Shown in pieces: positions 8,559-16,363 of a stretch of 64,000 nucleotides of DNA; position 1 is the first letter of the stretch; each line of letters starts with the position of its first letter. Under the pieces are notes generated by a model, which saw only the letters and a program-made list of their open reading frames with translations, made no database searches and was not told the DNA's origin. The position numbers were made by a program, and so were the translations under genes. The stretch is taken from contig CAVERH010000004.1 of assembly GCA_963618065.1 (NCBI GenBank), forward strand, positions 41,977-105,976. Reading direction: 5' to 3'. This DNA comes from Suilimivivens sp963618065. Lineage in GTDB: Bacteria; Bacillota; Clostridia; Lachnospirales; Lachnospiraceae.

Positions 8559-10298
8559 ATGAAACTGAAAAAATTAACAGCTTTATTACTTGGCGTTACC
8601 ATGACCGTAACCATGCTGGCTGGCTGCGGTGGCGCTACATCAACAGATGACAGTAGTTCATCATCTACAACAGAGACAACAACGGAGTCTTCTGACACAG
8701 CAGGAGATTCCACAACGGAAGAGGCAAAAACCTCTTATTCTGAAGATGAAATTTCAGACTTCACCATGTTCATTACCATGCCCGGTTCTGAAATCAATGA
8801 TGATAATGAAATTGCCCAGATGATTGGTGAGAAGTGGGGCGTTCGTATTAAAGAGACATGGTTAACAGGACAGACTGCATCAGAAGCAACCGGTATGTTA
8901 ATTGCAAGTGATGAATATCCGGATTATATTGACAGCGATGACATGTCACTTCTGGTAGATGCAGGAGCGCTCATCCCGTTGGATGACTACATTGATCAGT
9001 ATCCGGAATTTAAAGAAAAATGGTTCACAGAAGATGAATGGGAAAAATTCCGTCAGCCGGATGGACATATCTACTGGATCAATCCTTTCGGAAATACGAA
9101 GGGTGAACCTACTGCAACAACGCATAATGACGAAGCATTCTGGATACAGGTAAGAGTTCTTGAGTGGGCAGGATATCCGGAAATCAAAACCATGGATCAG
9201 TATTTTCAGGTAATCGAGGATTACATGGCAGCAAATCCGACCATGGAAGATGGAACACCGAATATTCCTTATACAATTCTCTGTGAAGACTGGAGATACT
9301 TCTGTCTTGAAAATGCAGGACAGTTCCTTGGCGGATATCCGAATGATGGATCCGTTATTGTTAATAAAGCAACCATGACAATTGAAGACTACAATACTTC
9401 TGATGATACCGTTAAGTACTTCAAGAAGCTGAACGAAGAATATCAGAAGGGCTTTGTAGATCCTGAAAGCTTTACCCAGACCTATGATGAATATATTGCC
9501 AAGCTTTCTACAGGCCGTGTACTTGGTATGGTAGATCAGTGGTGGGATTTCGCATACACTGTAAATGATGTATTCAAGCAGCAGGGACTTGATGAAAAGG
9601 GATGCAACTATGTTCCTCTTGGATTAACCACAGAAGAGGGAATGGAAAACAGATGGCATACATATGATGATACAGTTAATCAGGCCTCCGGTGTGGCAAT
9701 TACCAAGGATTGTAAGGATCCCGATAAGGCATTCAAGTTTATTGTTGATTGTGCAATGGATCAGGAATTACATGATTTAAGATTCTGGGGAGTTAAGGAT
9801 GTAGACTATACTGTTGATGAAAATGGTTTATATTCAAGAACAGAAGAGCAGAGAATGAACCTGTCAGATACCGCATATCAGGCTTCTCATCGTTGCCAGT
9901 ACTCTTATATGCCTCAGTGGGGCGGTACAAGTGATGATGGAATTAATGCAAACAAGCCGGAAGAGCAGCCTGCAGAATTCCAGGTAGATATGGCACAGCC
10001 GTTAAAGGATTGTCTTGCAGCATATGGCGCAGACAATTATGTAGATATGATCGGTTCCGTAGTGGAAGCAAACGGACCTTGGTTCCCGATGTACAGTTAT
10101 TCTAATAACTTCACTACAGAAACTCCTGGTGGTATAGCATGGACTAAGATGGGTGAAACAAAGCATGAGTACTTACCTAAGGTTGTAATGGCCAGTGATT
10201 TTGAAGCCGGATGGGCTGAGTATATGGATGCATATAATGCTTGCAAACCTGAAGATTTCATTAGTGAGATGCAGGCAATTCTGGATACCTTTAAGTAG
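8559..10298 (+). CDS. Extracellular sugar-binding lipoprotein of an ABC importer
   Basis: Solute-binding lipoprotein of 579 residues, close to the large LplA/YtcQ-type family 1 binding proteins that serve oligosaccharide importers in Firmicutes. It has a lipoprotein signal peptide with the lipobox LAGC and lipidated C23, then a Ser/Thr-rich, acidic linker (about 27-55) before the folded domain. The ribosome site GAGGGAGG is strong. Two permease genes of the matching LplB/LplC type follow, separated by an attenuator-like hairpin that would keep the binding protein in excess. The substrate is inferred as xylo-oligosaccharide from the two xylan glycosidases in the cluster. Confidence 0.9.
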   Translation: MKLKKLTALLLGVTMTVTMLAGCGGATSTDDSSSSSTTETTTESSDTAGDSTTEEAKTSYSEDEISDFTMFITMPGSEINDDNEIAQMIGEKWGVRIKETWLTGQTASEATGMLIASDEYPDYIDSDDMSLLVDAGALIPLDDYIDQYPEFKEKWFTEDEWEKFRQPDGHIYWINPFGNTKGEPTATTHNDEAFWIQVRVLEWAGYPEIKTMDQYFQVIEDYMAANPTMEDGTPNIPYTILCEDWRYFCLENAGQFLGGYPNDGSVIVNKATMTIEDYNTSDDTVKYFKKLNEEYQKGFVDPESFTQTYDEYIAKLSTGRVLGMVDQWWDFAYTVNDVFKQQGLDEKGCNYVPLGLTTEEGMENRWHTYDDTVNQASGVAITKDCKDPDKAFKFIVDCAMDQELHDLRFWGVKDVDYTVDENGLYSRTEEQRMNLSDTAYQASHRCQYSYMPQWGGTSDDGINANKPEEQPAEFQVDMAQPLKDCLAAYGADNYVDMIGSVVEANGPWFPMYSYSNNFTTETPGGIAWTKMGETKHEYLPKVVMASDFEAGWAEYMDAYNACKPEDFISEMQAILDTFK

Positions 10299-10337
10299 GA
10301 GATAGAGACTGCAGCATTCAAAATGATTGTGTGAGGA

Positions 10338-10382
10338 AAGCGGCAGTAGGATTCGGTAAGAAAACTATTGCCGTTTCTTTAT
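10338..10382 (+). terminator. Attenuating hairpin between binding-protein and permease genes
   Basis: An 11-bp stem with two G-U pairs (10338-10348 with 10366-10376) and a 17-nt loop is followed by CTTTATA. The short T-tract suggests partial termination, a common way to make more binding protein than permease. Confidence 0.6.
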
Positions 10383-10401
10383 ACAAGTTAGGAGTGGATA
10401 T

Positions 10402-11343
10402 ATGAGTCAGGGCGTAGCTAAAGTGAAAAAAGACAAAAAGATAACATGGAAAGAAATTAAAAGACAGAAATTTTTACTGATCGTTTCCTTCTTTATGGTG
10501 GTTTATGGTATTATCTTTTATTACTGGCCATTGACCGGATGGCTGATGGCATTCCAGAATTATAAGCCGAAGGATGGATTACTTGGATCAAAATTTGTGG
10601 GACTTGCAAAGTTTCAGTTTCTTTTTGAGGATGCAACTTTTTTGCGGGTTATCCGTAATACATTTTGTATGGGTGTACTGAATCTGGTGACATCCACAAT
10701 TATGGCAATACTATTTGCCATTCTGTTAAATGAAATTCGTGCCACGAAACCGAAAAAGGTAATACAGACAATTTCGTATTTGCCACATTTCCTTTCCTGG
10801 ATTATTGTTACCGGTATTTTACATGATGCGTTATCTTCTACCGGTATCATCAACGAATTATTAGTGAAAGCAGGAATTATTGACCGCGCAATTGATTTCT
10901 TTGCACATCCCGAGTATTTCTGGTGGATTGTAGCATTTGCAAACTGCTGGAAGGAAACCGGATGGAATGCCATTATTTATCTGGCTGCCATTACATCCAT
11001 TGATCCGTGTCTGTATGAAGCAGCATCCATTGATGGAGCCGGAAGATGGGCGAAGATTAAATATATAACTTTACCCGGTATTAAGCCTACCATTATGATT
11101 CTGTTACTGATGAACGTAGGTAATGTACTGAATGCAGGATTTGAAGTACAGTATCTGTTAGGTAATGGCCTGATTAAGAGTGTATCGGATACCATTGATA
11201 TCTATGTTCTTACCTGGGGTATTAGTCAGAATGACTTCTCATTAGGTACTGCAGCCGGAATATTTAAGAGTGCAGTTAGTATTGCACTGATTCTGGTCGC
11301 TAATTTCGCTGCAAAACGTATGGGCGAAGAAAGGTTATTCTAG
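10402..11343 (+). CDS. ABC sugar importer permease, LplB type
   Basis: Integral membrane permease of 313 residues with about six helices, of the LplB/YteP type that pairs with large LplA-like binding proteins. The EAA loop is recognisable as EAASIDGAGRWAKIKYITLP at about residues 204-223; it contacts the ATPase. The second permease gene follows 11 bp later. No ATP-binding gene lies in the operon. Importers of this class normally share an MsmX/MsmK-like ATPase encoded elsewhere, so this is expected rather than a defect. Confidence 0.92.
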   Translation: MSQGVAKVKKDKKITWKEIKRQKFLLIVSFFMVVYGIIFYYWPLTGWLMAFQNYKPKDGLLGSKFVGLAKFQFLFEDATFLRVIRNTFCMGVLNLVTSTIMAILFAILLNEIRATKPKKVIQTISYLPHFLSWIIVTGILHDALSSTGIINELLVKAGIIDRAIDFFAHPEYFWWIVAFANCWKETGWNAIIYLAAITSIDPCLYEAASIDGAGRWAKIKYITLPGIKPTIMILLLMNVGNVLNAGFEVQYLLGNGLIKSVSDTIDIYVLTWGISQNDFSLGTAAGIFKSAVSIALILVANFAAKRMGEERLF

Positions 11344-11354
11344 GAGGTAGAGAC

Positions 11355-12251
11355 ATGAAAAAGAAAAAGACATCCCTTGCGGATAAGATATTCGTAGTTT
11401 TTAATGCTTTGTTCATGATTGCCTTTGTTGTAATCACCTTATATCCGGTATTAAATACTCTGGCTATTTCCCTTAATGATGGTATTGATGCAGTAAGAGG
11501 CGGCATTTATTTATGGCCGAGAAAGTTTACATTAAATAACTACAAGACAGTACTTACCAAGCAGAATATGCTTCAGGGCGCTTATATAACCGTATTACGA
11601 ACCATAATCGGAACGTTACTTTCCTTAGTAACAAATGCACTTCTGGCATTTGTGGTCAGTAGAAAGCGTTTTCTATTTAAATCCCAGTTATCGTTGTTCT
11701 GGGTAATTACGATGTATGTAAACGGTGGTATGGTTCCGGTCTTTATGTTATACAGAAACTTACATCTGACCGGAACCTTCTGGGTATATGTGATTCCCGG
11801 AACAATCAGTGCATTTAATATGTTGGTATTAAGAACCTATATGCAGGGACTTCCGGATTCACTTGAAGAGTCTGCACAGTTAGATGGTGCAGGGTACTGG
11901 ACAGTATTTATTAAGATTATTTCTCCGTTATGTAAACCGGTATATGCAACCGTTGCCCTGTTTGTTGCAGTATATCAGTGGAATTCATGGTTTGATGCAA
12001 TGCTGTACAACAGAATGAAGAGTGAATATACAACCTTACAGTATGAATTGATGAAATTATTGTCATCTGTAATGCAGCAGAGCGGAAGCGCTGCAAATGC
12101 CTCTGCAGCCGGAGCAAGTTCAGCAGCAGTAACGCCTGTTACAGTCCGGTCTGCAGCTACCATTGCAACCATGCTCCCGATCATCTGCCTGTATCCGTTC
12201 TTACAGAGATACTTCGTAACCGGACTTACCATCGGTGGTGTAAAAGAATAA
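11355..12251 (+). CDS. ABC sugar importer permease, LplC/YtcP type
   Basis: Second permease of the importer, 298 residues, about six membrane helices. The EAA motif is present as EESAQLDGAGYWTVFIKIIS near residues 171-190 and the family C-terminus GLTIGGVKE is intact. An Ala/Ser-rich insert (about residues 238-258, AANASAAGASSAAV) precedes the last membrane helix; similar but usually shorter inserts occur in this family. The ribosome site TAGGAGG lies just after the stop of the first permease gene. It ends the operon, before a strong terminator. Confidence 0.92.
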   Translation: MKKKKTSLADKIFVVFNALFMIAFVVITLYPVLNTLAISLNDGIDAVRGGIYLWPRKFTLNNYKTVLTKQNMLQGAYITVLRTIIGTLLSLVTNALLAFVVSRKRFLFKSQLSLFWVITMYVNGGMVPVFMLYRNLHLTGTFWVYVIPGTISAFNMLVLRTYMQGLPDSLEESAQLDGAGYWTVFIKIISPLCKPVYATVALFVAVYQWNSWFDAMLYNRMKSEYTTLQYELMKLLSSVMQQSGSAANASAAGASSAAVTPVTVRSAATIATMLPIICLYPFLQRYFVTGLTIGGVKE

Positions 12252-12261
12252 AAACAAGAAG

Positions 12262-12293
12262 AATCCGCAGTCAAAAGGCTGCGGATTTTTTTA
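12262..12293 (+). terminator. Rho-independent terminator of the importer operon
   Basis: Perfect 9-bp stem AATCCGCAG / CTGCGGATT with an 8-nt loop, followed by a T-run. Confidence 0.9.
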
Positions 12294-12366
12294 GTTGCCA
12301 TGCATATGAGAAAATGATCCAGTGGATCATTTTTGAGTAGATTTTATCCGGAAAGTAAGGTACACT

Positions 12367-12414
12367 GTAACTGTTCAGAGTCACACAAATTAGGTAACTA
12401 TTCTGAATAGTTAT
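12367..12414. repeat. Palindromic repeat related to the GTAACTGTTCAG element family
   Basis: GTAACTGTTCAGA (12367-12379) shares its first 12 bases with the terminus of the 49589-49721 element. A 21-bp palindrome with arms GTAACTATTC / GAATAGTTAT follows at 12394-12414. A near-identical palindrome lies at 35873-35893 upstream of yqhY. A TATAAT at 12422-12427 places the palindrome over the -35 region of a possible manC promoter, so it could be an operator or a remnant of a short mobile repeat. Confidence 0.6.
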
Positions 12415-12447
12415 CAAACACTATAATCATGAATATAGGGGAACACA

Positions 12448-13752
12448 ATGAATATTGTCTTATTGTCAGGAGGATCGGGGAAGCGCCTCTGGCCTTTATC
12501 CAACGATATCCGGTCCAAACAGTTTATCAAGATTTTTAAAAAGGAAGACGGAGAATATGAATCCATGGTACAGCGGGTCTATCGTCAGATCAAGACGGTA
12601 GATGCGGAAGCAACTGTTACGATCGCAACATCGAAATCACAGGTATCTGCCATTCATAACCAGCTGGGGGAAGAGGTTTCTGTCTGTGTGGAGCCGTGCC
12701 GCCGTGATACCTTTCCAGCCATTGCACTTGCCGCAGCCTTTCTTAAGGATGTGAAGCATATTTCAGAGAAGGAGGCCGTTGTGGTATGCCCGGTAGATCC
12801 GTATGTGGATGCGGATTACTTCGAAACCGTGAAGGAGCTGGCGCATCTTGCAGAGCAGGAAGAAGCCAATCTGGTTCTGATGGGCATTGAACCGACGTAT
12901 CCGAGTGAAAAGTATGGCTATGTGATTCCGGAGAGCAAGGAGCGTGTGAGCAAGGTTTCTACTTTTAAGGAGAAGCCAACTGCCGATGTGGCGAAGGAAT
13001 ACATTGCAAAGGGCGCACTGTGGAACGGCGGGGTATTCGCTTTCCGGCTTGGGTATCTCATCAGGAAGGCGCATGAAATTATTGACTTTACGGATTATCA
13101 GGATCTGTTTGCAAAGTATGATACCTTACAAAAGATCAGCTTTGACTATGCGGTCGGCGAGAAAGAAAAGGATATCAGTGTCCTGCGCTTTGCCGGTAAG
13201 TGGAAGGATCTCGGAACCTGGAACACCCTGACAGAGGCCATGGAAGAAGCGAGCATTGGAGATGCTATTTTAAATGAGAAGTGTAACAATGTCCATGTCA
13301 TTAATGAACTGGATGTTCCGGTATTGTGCATGGGATTACAGGATGTGGTGGTTTCCGCAAGCCCGGAGGGAATCCTCGTATCCGACAAGGAACAGTCAAG
13401 CTATATCAAACCGTTTGTAGATAAAATTGACCAGCAGGTGATGTTTGCAGAGAAATCATGGGGAAGCTTCCGTGTACTTGACATCGAAGATGAGAGCATG
13501 ACGATCAAGGTGACACTGATGCCGGGACATAAGATGAATTACCACAGCCATGAACGCCGTGACGAGGTCTGGACGATCATTCAGGGAAACGGACAGGCGA
13601 TCCTTGATGATGAGGTGAAGGAGGTCGGACCGGGAGATGTCCTTACGATGAAAGCCGGCTGCAAACATACGATTGCAGCAGTTACGGAGCTGAAACTGAT
13701 TGAGGTCCAGCTTGGAAAAGAAATCAGTGTAAAGGATAAGATCAAATATTAA
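12448..13752 (+). CDS. manC: Mannose-1-phosphate guanylyltransferase with C-terminal cupin
   Basis: Makes GDP-mannose from mannose-1-phosphate and GTP for surface polysaccharides or other mannosylated products. The 434 residues start with the nucleotidyltransferase signature (LSGGSGKRLWP, then SKQFIKIF). The FKEKPT segment near residue 175 is typical of the family. The last 100 residues form a cupin like the phosphomannose isomerase part of bifunctional ManC proteins, with HSHERRDEVWTIIQGNG. The gene is flanked by intergenic regions with palindromic repeats and appears monocistronic, so the pathway it feeds cannot be read from its neighbours. No phosphomannomutase gene is nearby. Confidence 0.9.
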   Translation: MNIVLLSGGSGKRLWPLSNDIRSKQFIKIFKKEDGEYESMVQRVYRQIKTVDAEATVTIATSKSQVSAIHNQLGEEVSVCVEPCRRDTFPAIALAAAFLKDVKHISEKEAVVVCPVDPYVDADYFETVKELAHLAEQEEANLVLMGIEPTYPSEKYGYVIPESKERVSKVSTFKEKPTADVAKEYIAKGALWNGGVFAFRLGYLIRKAHEIIDFTDYQDLFAKYDTLQKISFDYAVGEKEKDISVLRFAGKWKDLGTWNTLTEAMEEASIGDAILNEKCNNVHVINELDVPVLCMGLQDVVVSASPEGILVSDKEQSSYIKPFVDKIDQQVMFAEKSWGSFRVLDIEDESMTIKVTLMPGHKMNYHSHERRDEVWTIIQGNGQAILDDEVKEVGPGDVLTMKAGCKHTIAAVTELKLIEVQLGKEISVKDKIKY

Positions 13753-13782
13753 ATAATTCCGAACGAAAAAGCAGAGAATTTT

Positions 13783-13822
13783 TTGAAAAACCCTTGCATT
13801 TCCTTATAAGAAGTGCTAATCT
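13783..13822 (+). promoter_or_regulatory. Candidate promoters of the nusA operon
   Basis: Two overlapping sigma-A-like promoters are visible: TTGAAA (13783), 16 bp, TATAAG (13805-13810); and TTGCAT (13794), 17 bp, TAATCT (13817-13822). Either would give a leader of more than 200 nt before rimP, containing the terminator-like hairpin and twin repeat described next. Confidence 0.55.
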
Positions 13823-13848
13823 GATTATAGTTATAAAGATTTACTAGT

Positions 13849-13878
13849 AACAGTGGACTTGCGAGTCCGCTGTTTTTT
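13849..13878 (+). terminator. Leader terminator (possible attenuator) upstream of rimP
   Basis: Stem CAGTGGACT / AGTCCGCTG with loop TGCG and a run of six T. It lies between the promoters and rimP with no gene before it in the transcript, so it would act as an attenuator for the nusA operon rather than end a gene. Confidence 0.65.
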
Positions 13879-13885
13879 GTGTAGA

Positions 13886-13986
13886 GCACTTAGTGAAGCC
13901 GAGACGAAGACGAAGGCTGAGCTTAGTGCGAACCATACCTGTGCACTTAAGGAATGCAAGTCGGAGACGCAGCATGAGTTTAGTGC
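13886..13986. repeat. Two tandem 44-nt hairpin units in the nusA-operon leader
   Basis: Units at 13886-13929 and 13943-13986 are exactly equal in length and identical at 33 of 44 positions by eye. Both begin with GCACTTA and end with TTAGTGC. An inner stem reads AGCC/GGCT in the first and ATGC/GCAT in the second, so both base pairs that change do so in a compensating way. No coding potential is seen. The unit is unrelated in sequence to the GTAACTGTTCAG elements. Confidence 0.7.
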
Positions 13987-14042
13987 AGCAGGTAGCAGGC
14001 AGAGTGTGAATGGAAAGCAGACACAGAATTGAAGGAGGAAGA

Positions 14043-14510
14043 ATGTCAAAGAGAGAGTCTTATGAAGCAAGGACAGAGGAATTGTTAAAGCCGATCGTGG
14101 AGGCTGCCGGTGTGGAAATCTACGATGTGGAGTATGTGAAGGAAGGAAGCGACTTTTACCTTCGCTGCTACATTGATAAGGACGGCGGTGTGAACATCCA
14201 GGATTGTGAGACGGTGAGCCGTGCACTTTCCGATCAGCTCGATGCAGAGGATTATATCGAGGATGCCTATATTCTGGAGGTAAGTTCCCCGGGACTTGGC
14301 AGAACCTTAAAGAAAGAGAAGCATCTCCTAAAGAGCATCGGGATGGACGTCGAGTTAAAGACGTTTAAGCCGGTGAACGGTGCGAAGGATTTTGAAGGAG
14401 TCCTGAAAGCATTTGACAACGAAACCCTGACATTGACATGTGAAGATGGTCAGGACCTGGTTTTTCAGAGAAAAGATATTGCAGTTATAAAATTAGCACT
14501 GGACTTTTAG
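14043..14510 (+). CDS. rimP: Ribosome maturation factor RimP
   Basis: Assists maturation of the 30S ribosomal subunit. It has 155 residues, with the conserved N-terminal domain (VYDVEYVKEG-like segment and DGGVNIQDCETVSRALSDQLD) and a C-terminal Sm-like domain. The start at 14043 follows GAAGGAGG; the upstream GTG at 14010 has no ribosome site. It is the first gene of the conserved rimP-nusA-rnpM-ylxQ-infB-rbfA operon. Its TAG stop lies within a short perfect hairpin (TGGACT at 14500-14505 with AGTCCA at 14509-14514). Confidence 0.95.
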   Translation: MSKRESYEARTEELLKPIVEAAGVEIYDVEYVKEGSDFYLRCYIDKDGGVNIQDCETVSRALSDQLDAEDYIEDAYILEVSSPGLGRTLKKEKHLLKSIGMDVELKTFKPVNGAKDFEGVLKAFDNETLTLTCEDGQDLVFQRKDIAVIKLALDF

Positions 14511-14538
14511 TCCAAATACAAGCAGAAAGGATACGAAG

Positions 14539-15714
14539 ATGAACAAAGAATTAATGGAAGCACTTGACATTTTGGAGAAGGAGAAGGAAATCAGCAAAGA
14601 CACTTTATTTGAGTCGATCGAGAATTCCCTTTACACGGCATGCGAGAAGCATTTTGGCAGAGCCGACAATATCAAGGTAGAGATTGACCGTGAAACCTGT
14701 GATTTCCTTTGCTATGCCGAGAAGGAGGTTGTGGAAACCGCAGATGATGTGGAAGATGATCTGTTACAGATTTCCTTAGAGGATGCACAGAAGATTAAGG
14801 CAACTGCAAAGGTTGGCGACATCATTCATGTAGAGATCAAGTCTAAGGAATTCGGACGTATTGCAACCCAGAATGCAAAGAGTGTGATTTTACAGAAGAT
14901 CCGTGAAGAAGAAAGAAATGTCATTTACAATCAGTATTATGCCAAGGAAAAAGATGTGGTTACCGGTATTGTACAGAGATATATCGGACGTAACATCAGC
15001 GTAAACTTAGGTAAGGCCGATGGTATTTTAAATGAAAGTGAAATGGTAAAGGGAGAGCACTTCCGCCCGACCGAACGAATCAAGGTTTATATTCTGGAAG
15101 TAAAGAATGGCTCCAAGGGACCGAGAATCCTGGTAAGCCGTACCCATCCGGAGCTGGTAAAGCGTCTGTTTGAAGCAGAGGTTACCGAAATTAAGGATGG
15201 AACCGTAGAGATTATGAGCATTGCCAGAGAAGCAGGAAGCAGAACCAAGATGGCTGTCCGCTCCAACAATCCGAACGTAGATGCCGTCGGCGCCTGCGTT
15301 GGTATGAATGGCGCAAGAGTAAATTCCATCGTGGATGAGCTTCGTGGAGAGAAGATTGATATTATCAACTGGGATGAGAACCCCGGTAACCTGATCCAGA
15401 ATGCCTTATCTCCGGCAAAGATCGTTGCTGTATTTGCAGATCCGGATGAAAAGACCGCAAAGGTTGTTGTTCCGGACTACCAGTTATCTCTTGCCATTGG
15501 TAAGGAAGGACAGAACGCAAGGCTTGCAGCAAGACTGACCGGATACAAGATCGATATCAAGAGTGAGACGCAGGCCAAGGATGCACCGGGCTTCCGCTAT
15601 GAGGATTATGTGTACGAGGACGAGGATTATGATGAGGATGCCGAGTATGCGGACGATGAGTATCTGGCAGAAGAAGGTCAGGACGGTATGGAAGAAGTAC
15701 CCTCTGAAGAATAA
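14539..15714 (+). CDS. nusA: Transcription termination/antitermination factor NusA
   Basis: Binds RNA polymerase and nascent RNA to control pausing, termination and antitermination. It has 391 residues: an N-terminal polymerase-binding domain (1-125), an S1 domain (about 130-200), and two KH domains (to about 345) with recognisable GACVGMNGARV and AIGKEGQNARLAARLTG segments. The acidic C-terminal tail (from about 355, mostly D, E and Y) replaces the acidic repeats of proteobacterial NusA, which Firmicute NusA normally lacks; its length here is notable. Ribosome site AGAAAGGA. Confidence 0.97.
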   Translation: MNKELMEALDILEKEKEISKDTLFESIENSLYTACEKHFGRADNIKVEIDRETCDFLCYAEKEVVETADDVEDDLLQISLEDAQKIKATAKVGDIIHVEIKSKEFGRIATQNAKSVILQKIREEERNVIYNQYYAKEKDVVTGIVQRYIGRNISVNLGKADGILNESEMVKGEHFRPTERIKVYILEVKNGSKGPRILVSRTHPELVKRLFEAEVTEIKDGTVEIMSIAREAGSRTKMAVRSNNPNVDAVGACVGMNGARVNSIVDELRGEKIDIINWDENPGNLIQNALSPAKIVAVFADPDEKTAKVVVPDYQLSLAIGKEGQNARLAARLTGYKIDIKSETQAKDAPGFRYEDYVYEDEDYDEDAEYADDEYLAEEGQDGMEEVPSEE

Positions 15715-15726
15715 AGGTGGTTTGGT

Positions 15727-15993
15727 ATGGCGAAAAAGATTCCCTTAAGACAGTGTGTGGGATGCGGTGAAATGAAAAGCAAAAAAGAAATGATGCGCGT
15801 CCTGAAAACACCGGAGGATGAAATCGTATTAGATTTAACCGGAAAGAAAAATGGAAGAGGCGCATATCTTTGTATCTCCAGAGAGTGCCTTCAAAAGGCG
15901 CGGAAGAACAAAGGATTGGAACGGTCTTTCAAAATGAGTATTCCGAATGAAGTGTATGACAGCCTGGAAAAGGAGTATGACGAGAATGAATGA
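15727..15993 (+). CDS. rnpM: YlxR-family RNA-binding protein (RnpM)
   Basis: Small RNA-binding protein of 88 residues with the family signature RQCVGCGEMKSKKEMMRV at the start and NGRGAYLCISRECLQKA in the middle. It is conserved between nusA and infB in Firmicutes. In Bacillus the YlxR protein has been reported to bind RNase P RNA and modulate the enzyme, hence the newer name RnpM; that role here is by homology. It starts 12 bp after nusA and overlaps ylxQ by 8 bp. Confidence 0.9.
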   Translation: MAKKIPLRQCVGCGEMKSKKEMMRVLKTPEDEIVLDLTGKKNGRGAYLCISRECLQKARKNKGLERSFKMSIPNEVYDSLEKEYDENE

Positions 15994-16312
15994 TCCTGTG
16001 CAGATGAAGAGGGTGTTGTCTTTACTGGGACTCGCTGCGAGGGGGAGAAATCTGGTAAGCGGCGAATTCTCCACGGAGAATGCAGTAAAGGACGGAAGCG
16101 CATGTCTGGTAATCATCAGCGAAGATGCATCCGCGAACACGAAAAAGTTATTTACAGATAAATGCAGTTTTTATGAGGTTCCTATTTGTACCTTAGGTAC
16201 AAAGGAAATGCTTGGAAAAGCAATCGGGAAGGAAATGCGGGCATCCATTGCAGTGACGGATCCGGGGCTTTCCGACAGCATCATGAAACATCTGCAGACA
16301 ATTCAGGAATGA
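15986..16312 (+). CDS. ylxQ: L7Ae-family ribosomal protein YlxQ
   Basis: Kink-turn RNA-binding protein of the L7Ae/L30e/S12e family, 108 residues. The N-terminal helix with RVLSLLGLAARGRNLVSGE and the central LVIISEDASANTKKLF segment are typical. The start is placed at the ATG at 15986, 11 nt after an AGGAG that lies inside rnpM; ATG 16004 is an alternative. Its exact function is unknown, but conserved linkage in the nusA-infB operon points to ribosome or RNA biology. Confidence 0.88.
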   Translation: MNDPVQMKRVLSLLGLAARGRNLVSGEFSTENAVKDGSACLVIISEDASANTKKLFTDKCSFYEVPICTLGTKEMLGKAIGKEMRASIAVTDPGLSDSIMKHLQTIQE

Positions 16313-16363
16313 TACAAACATCATTTGGAGTTCATTTGGAGTGAATAAGACGGAGGTAAATAA

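Noticed and set aside
10402..12251. Missing ABC ATPase as a sign of a broken operon
   Set aside because: Importers of this LplABC type usually share an ATPase encoded elsewhere, so absence is normal.
13886..13986. Two similar units read as a CRISPR remnant
   Set aside because: Only two units, imperfect, with internal pairing over their whole length and no cas genes; a structured leader repeat explains them better.
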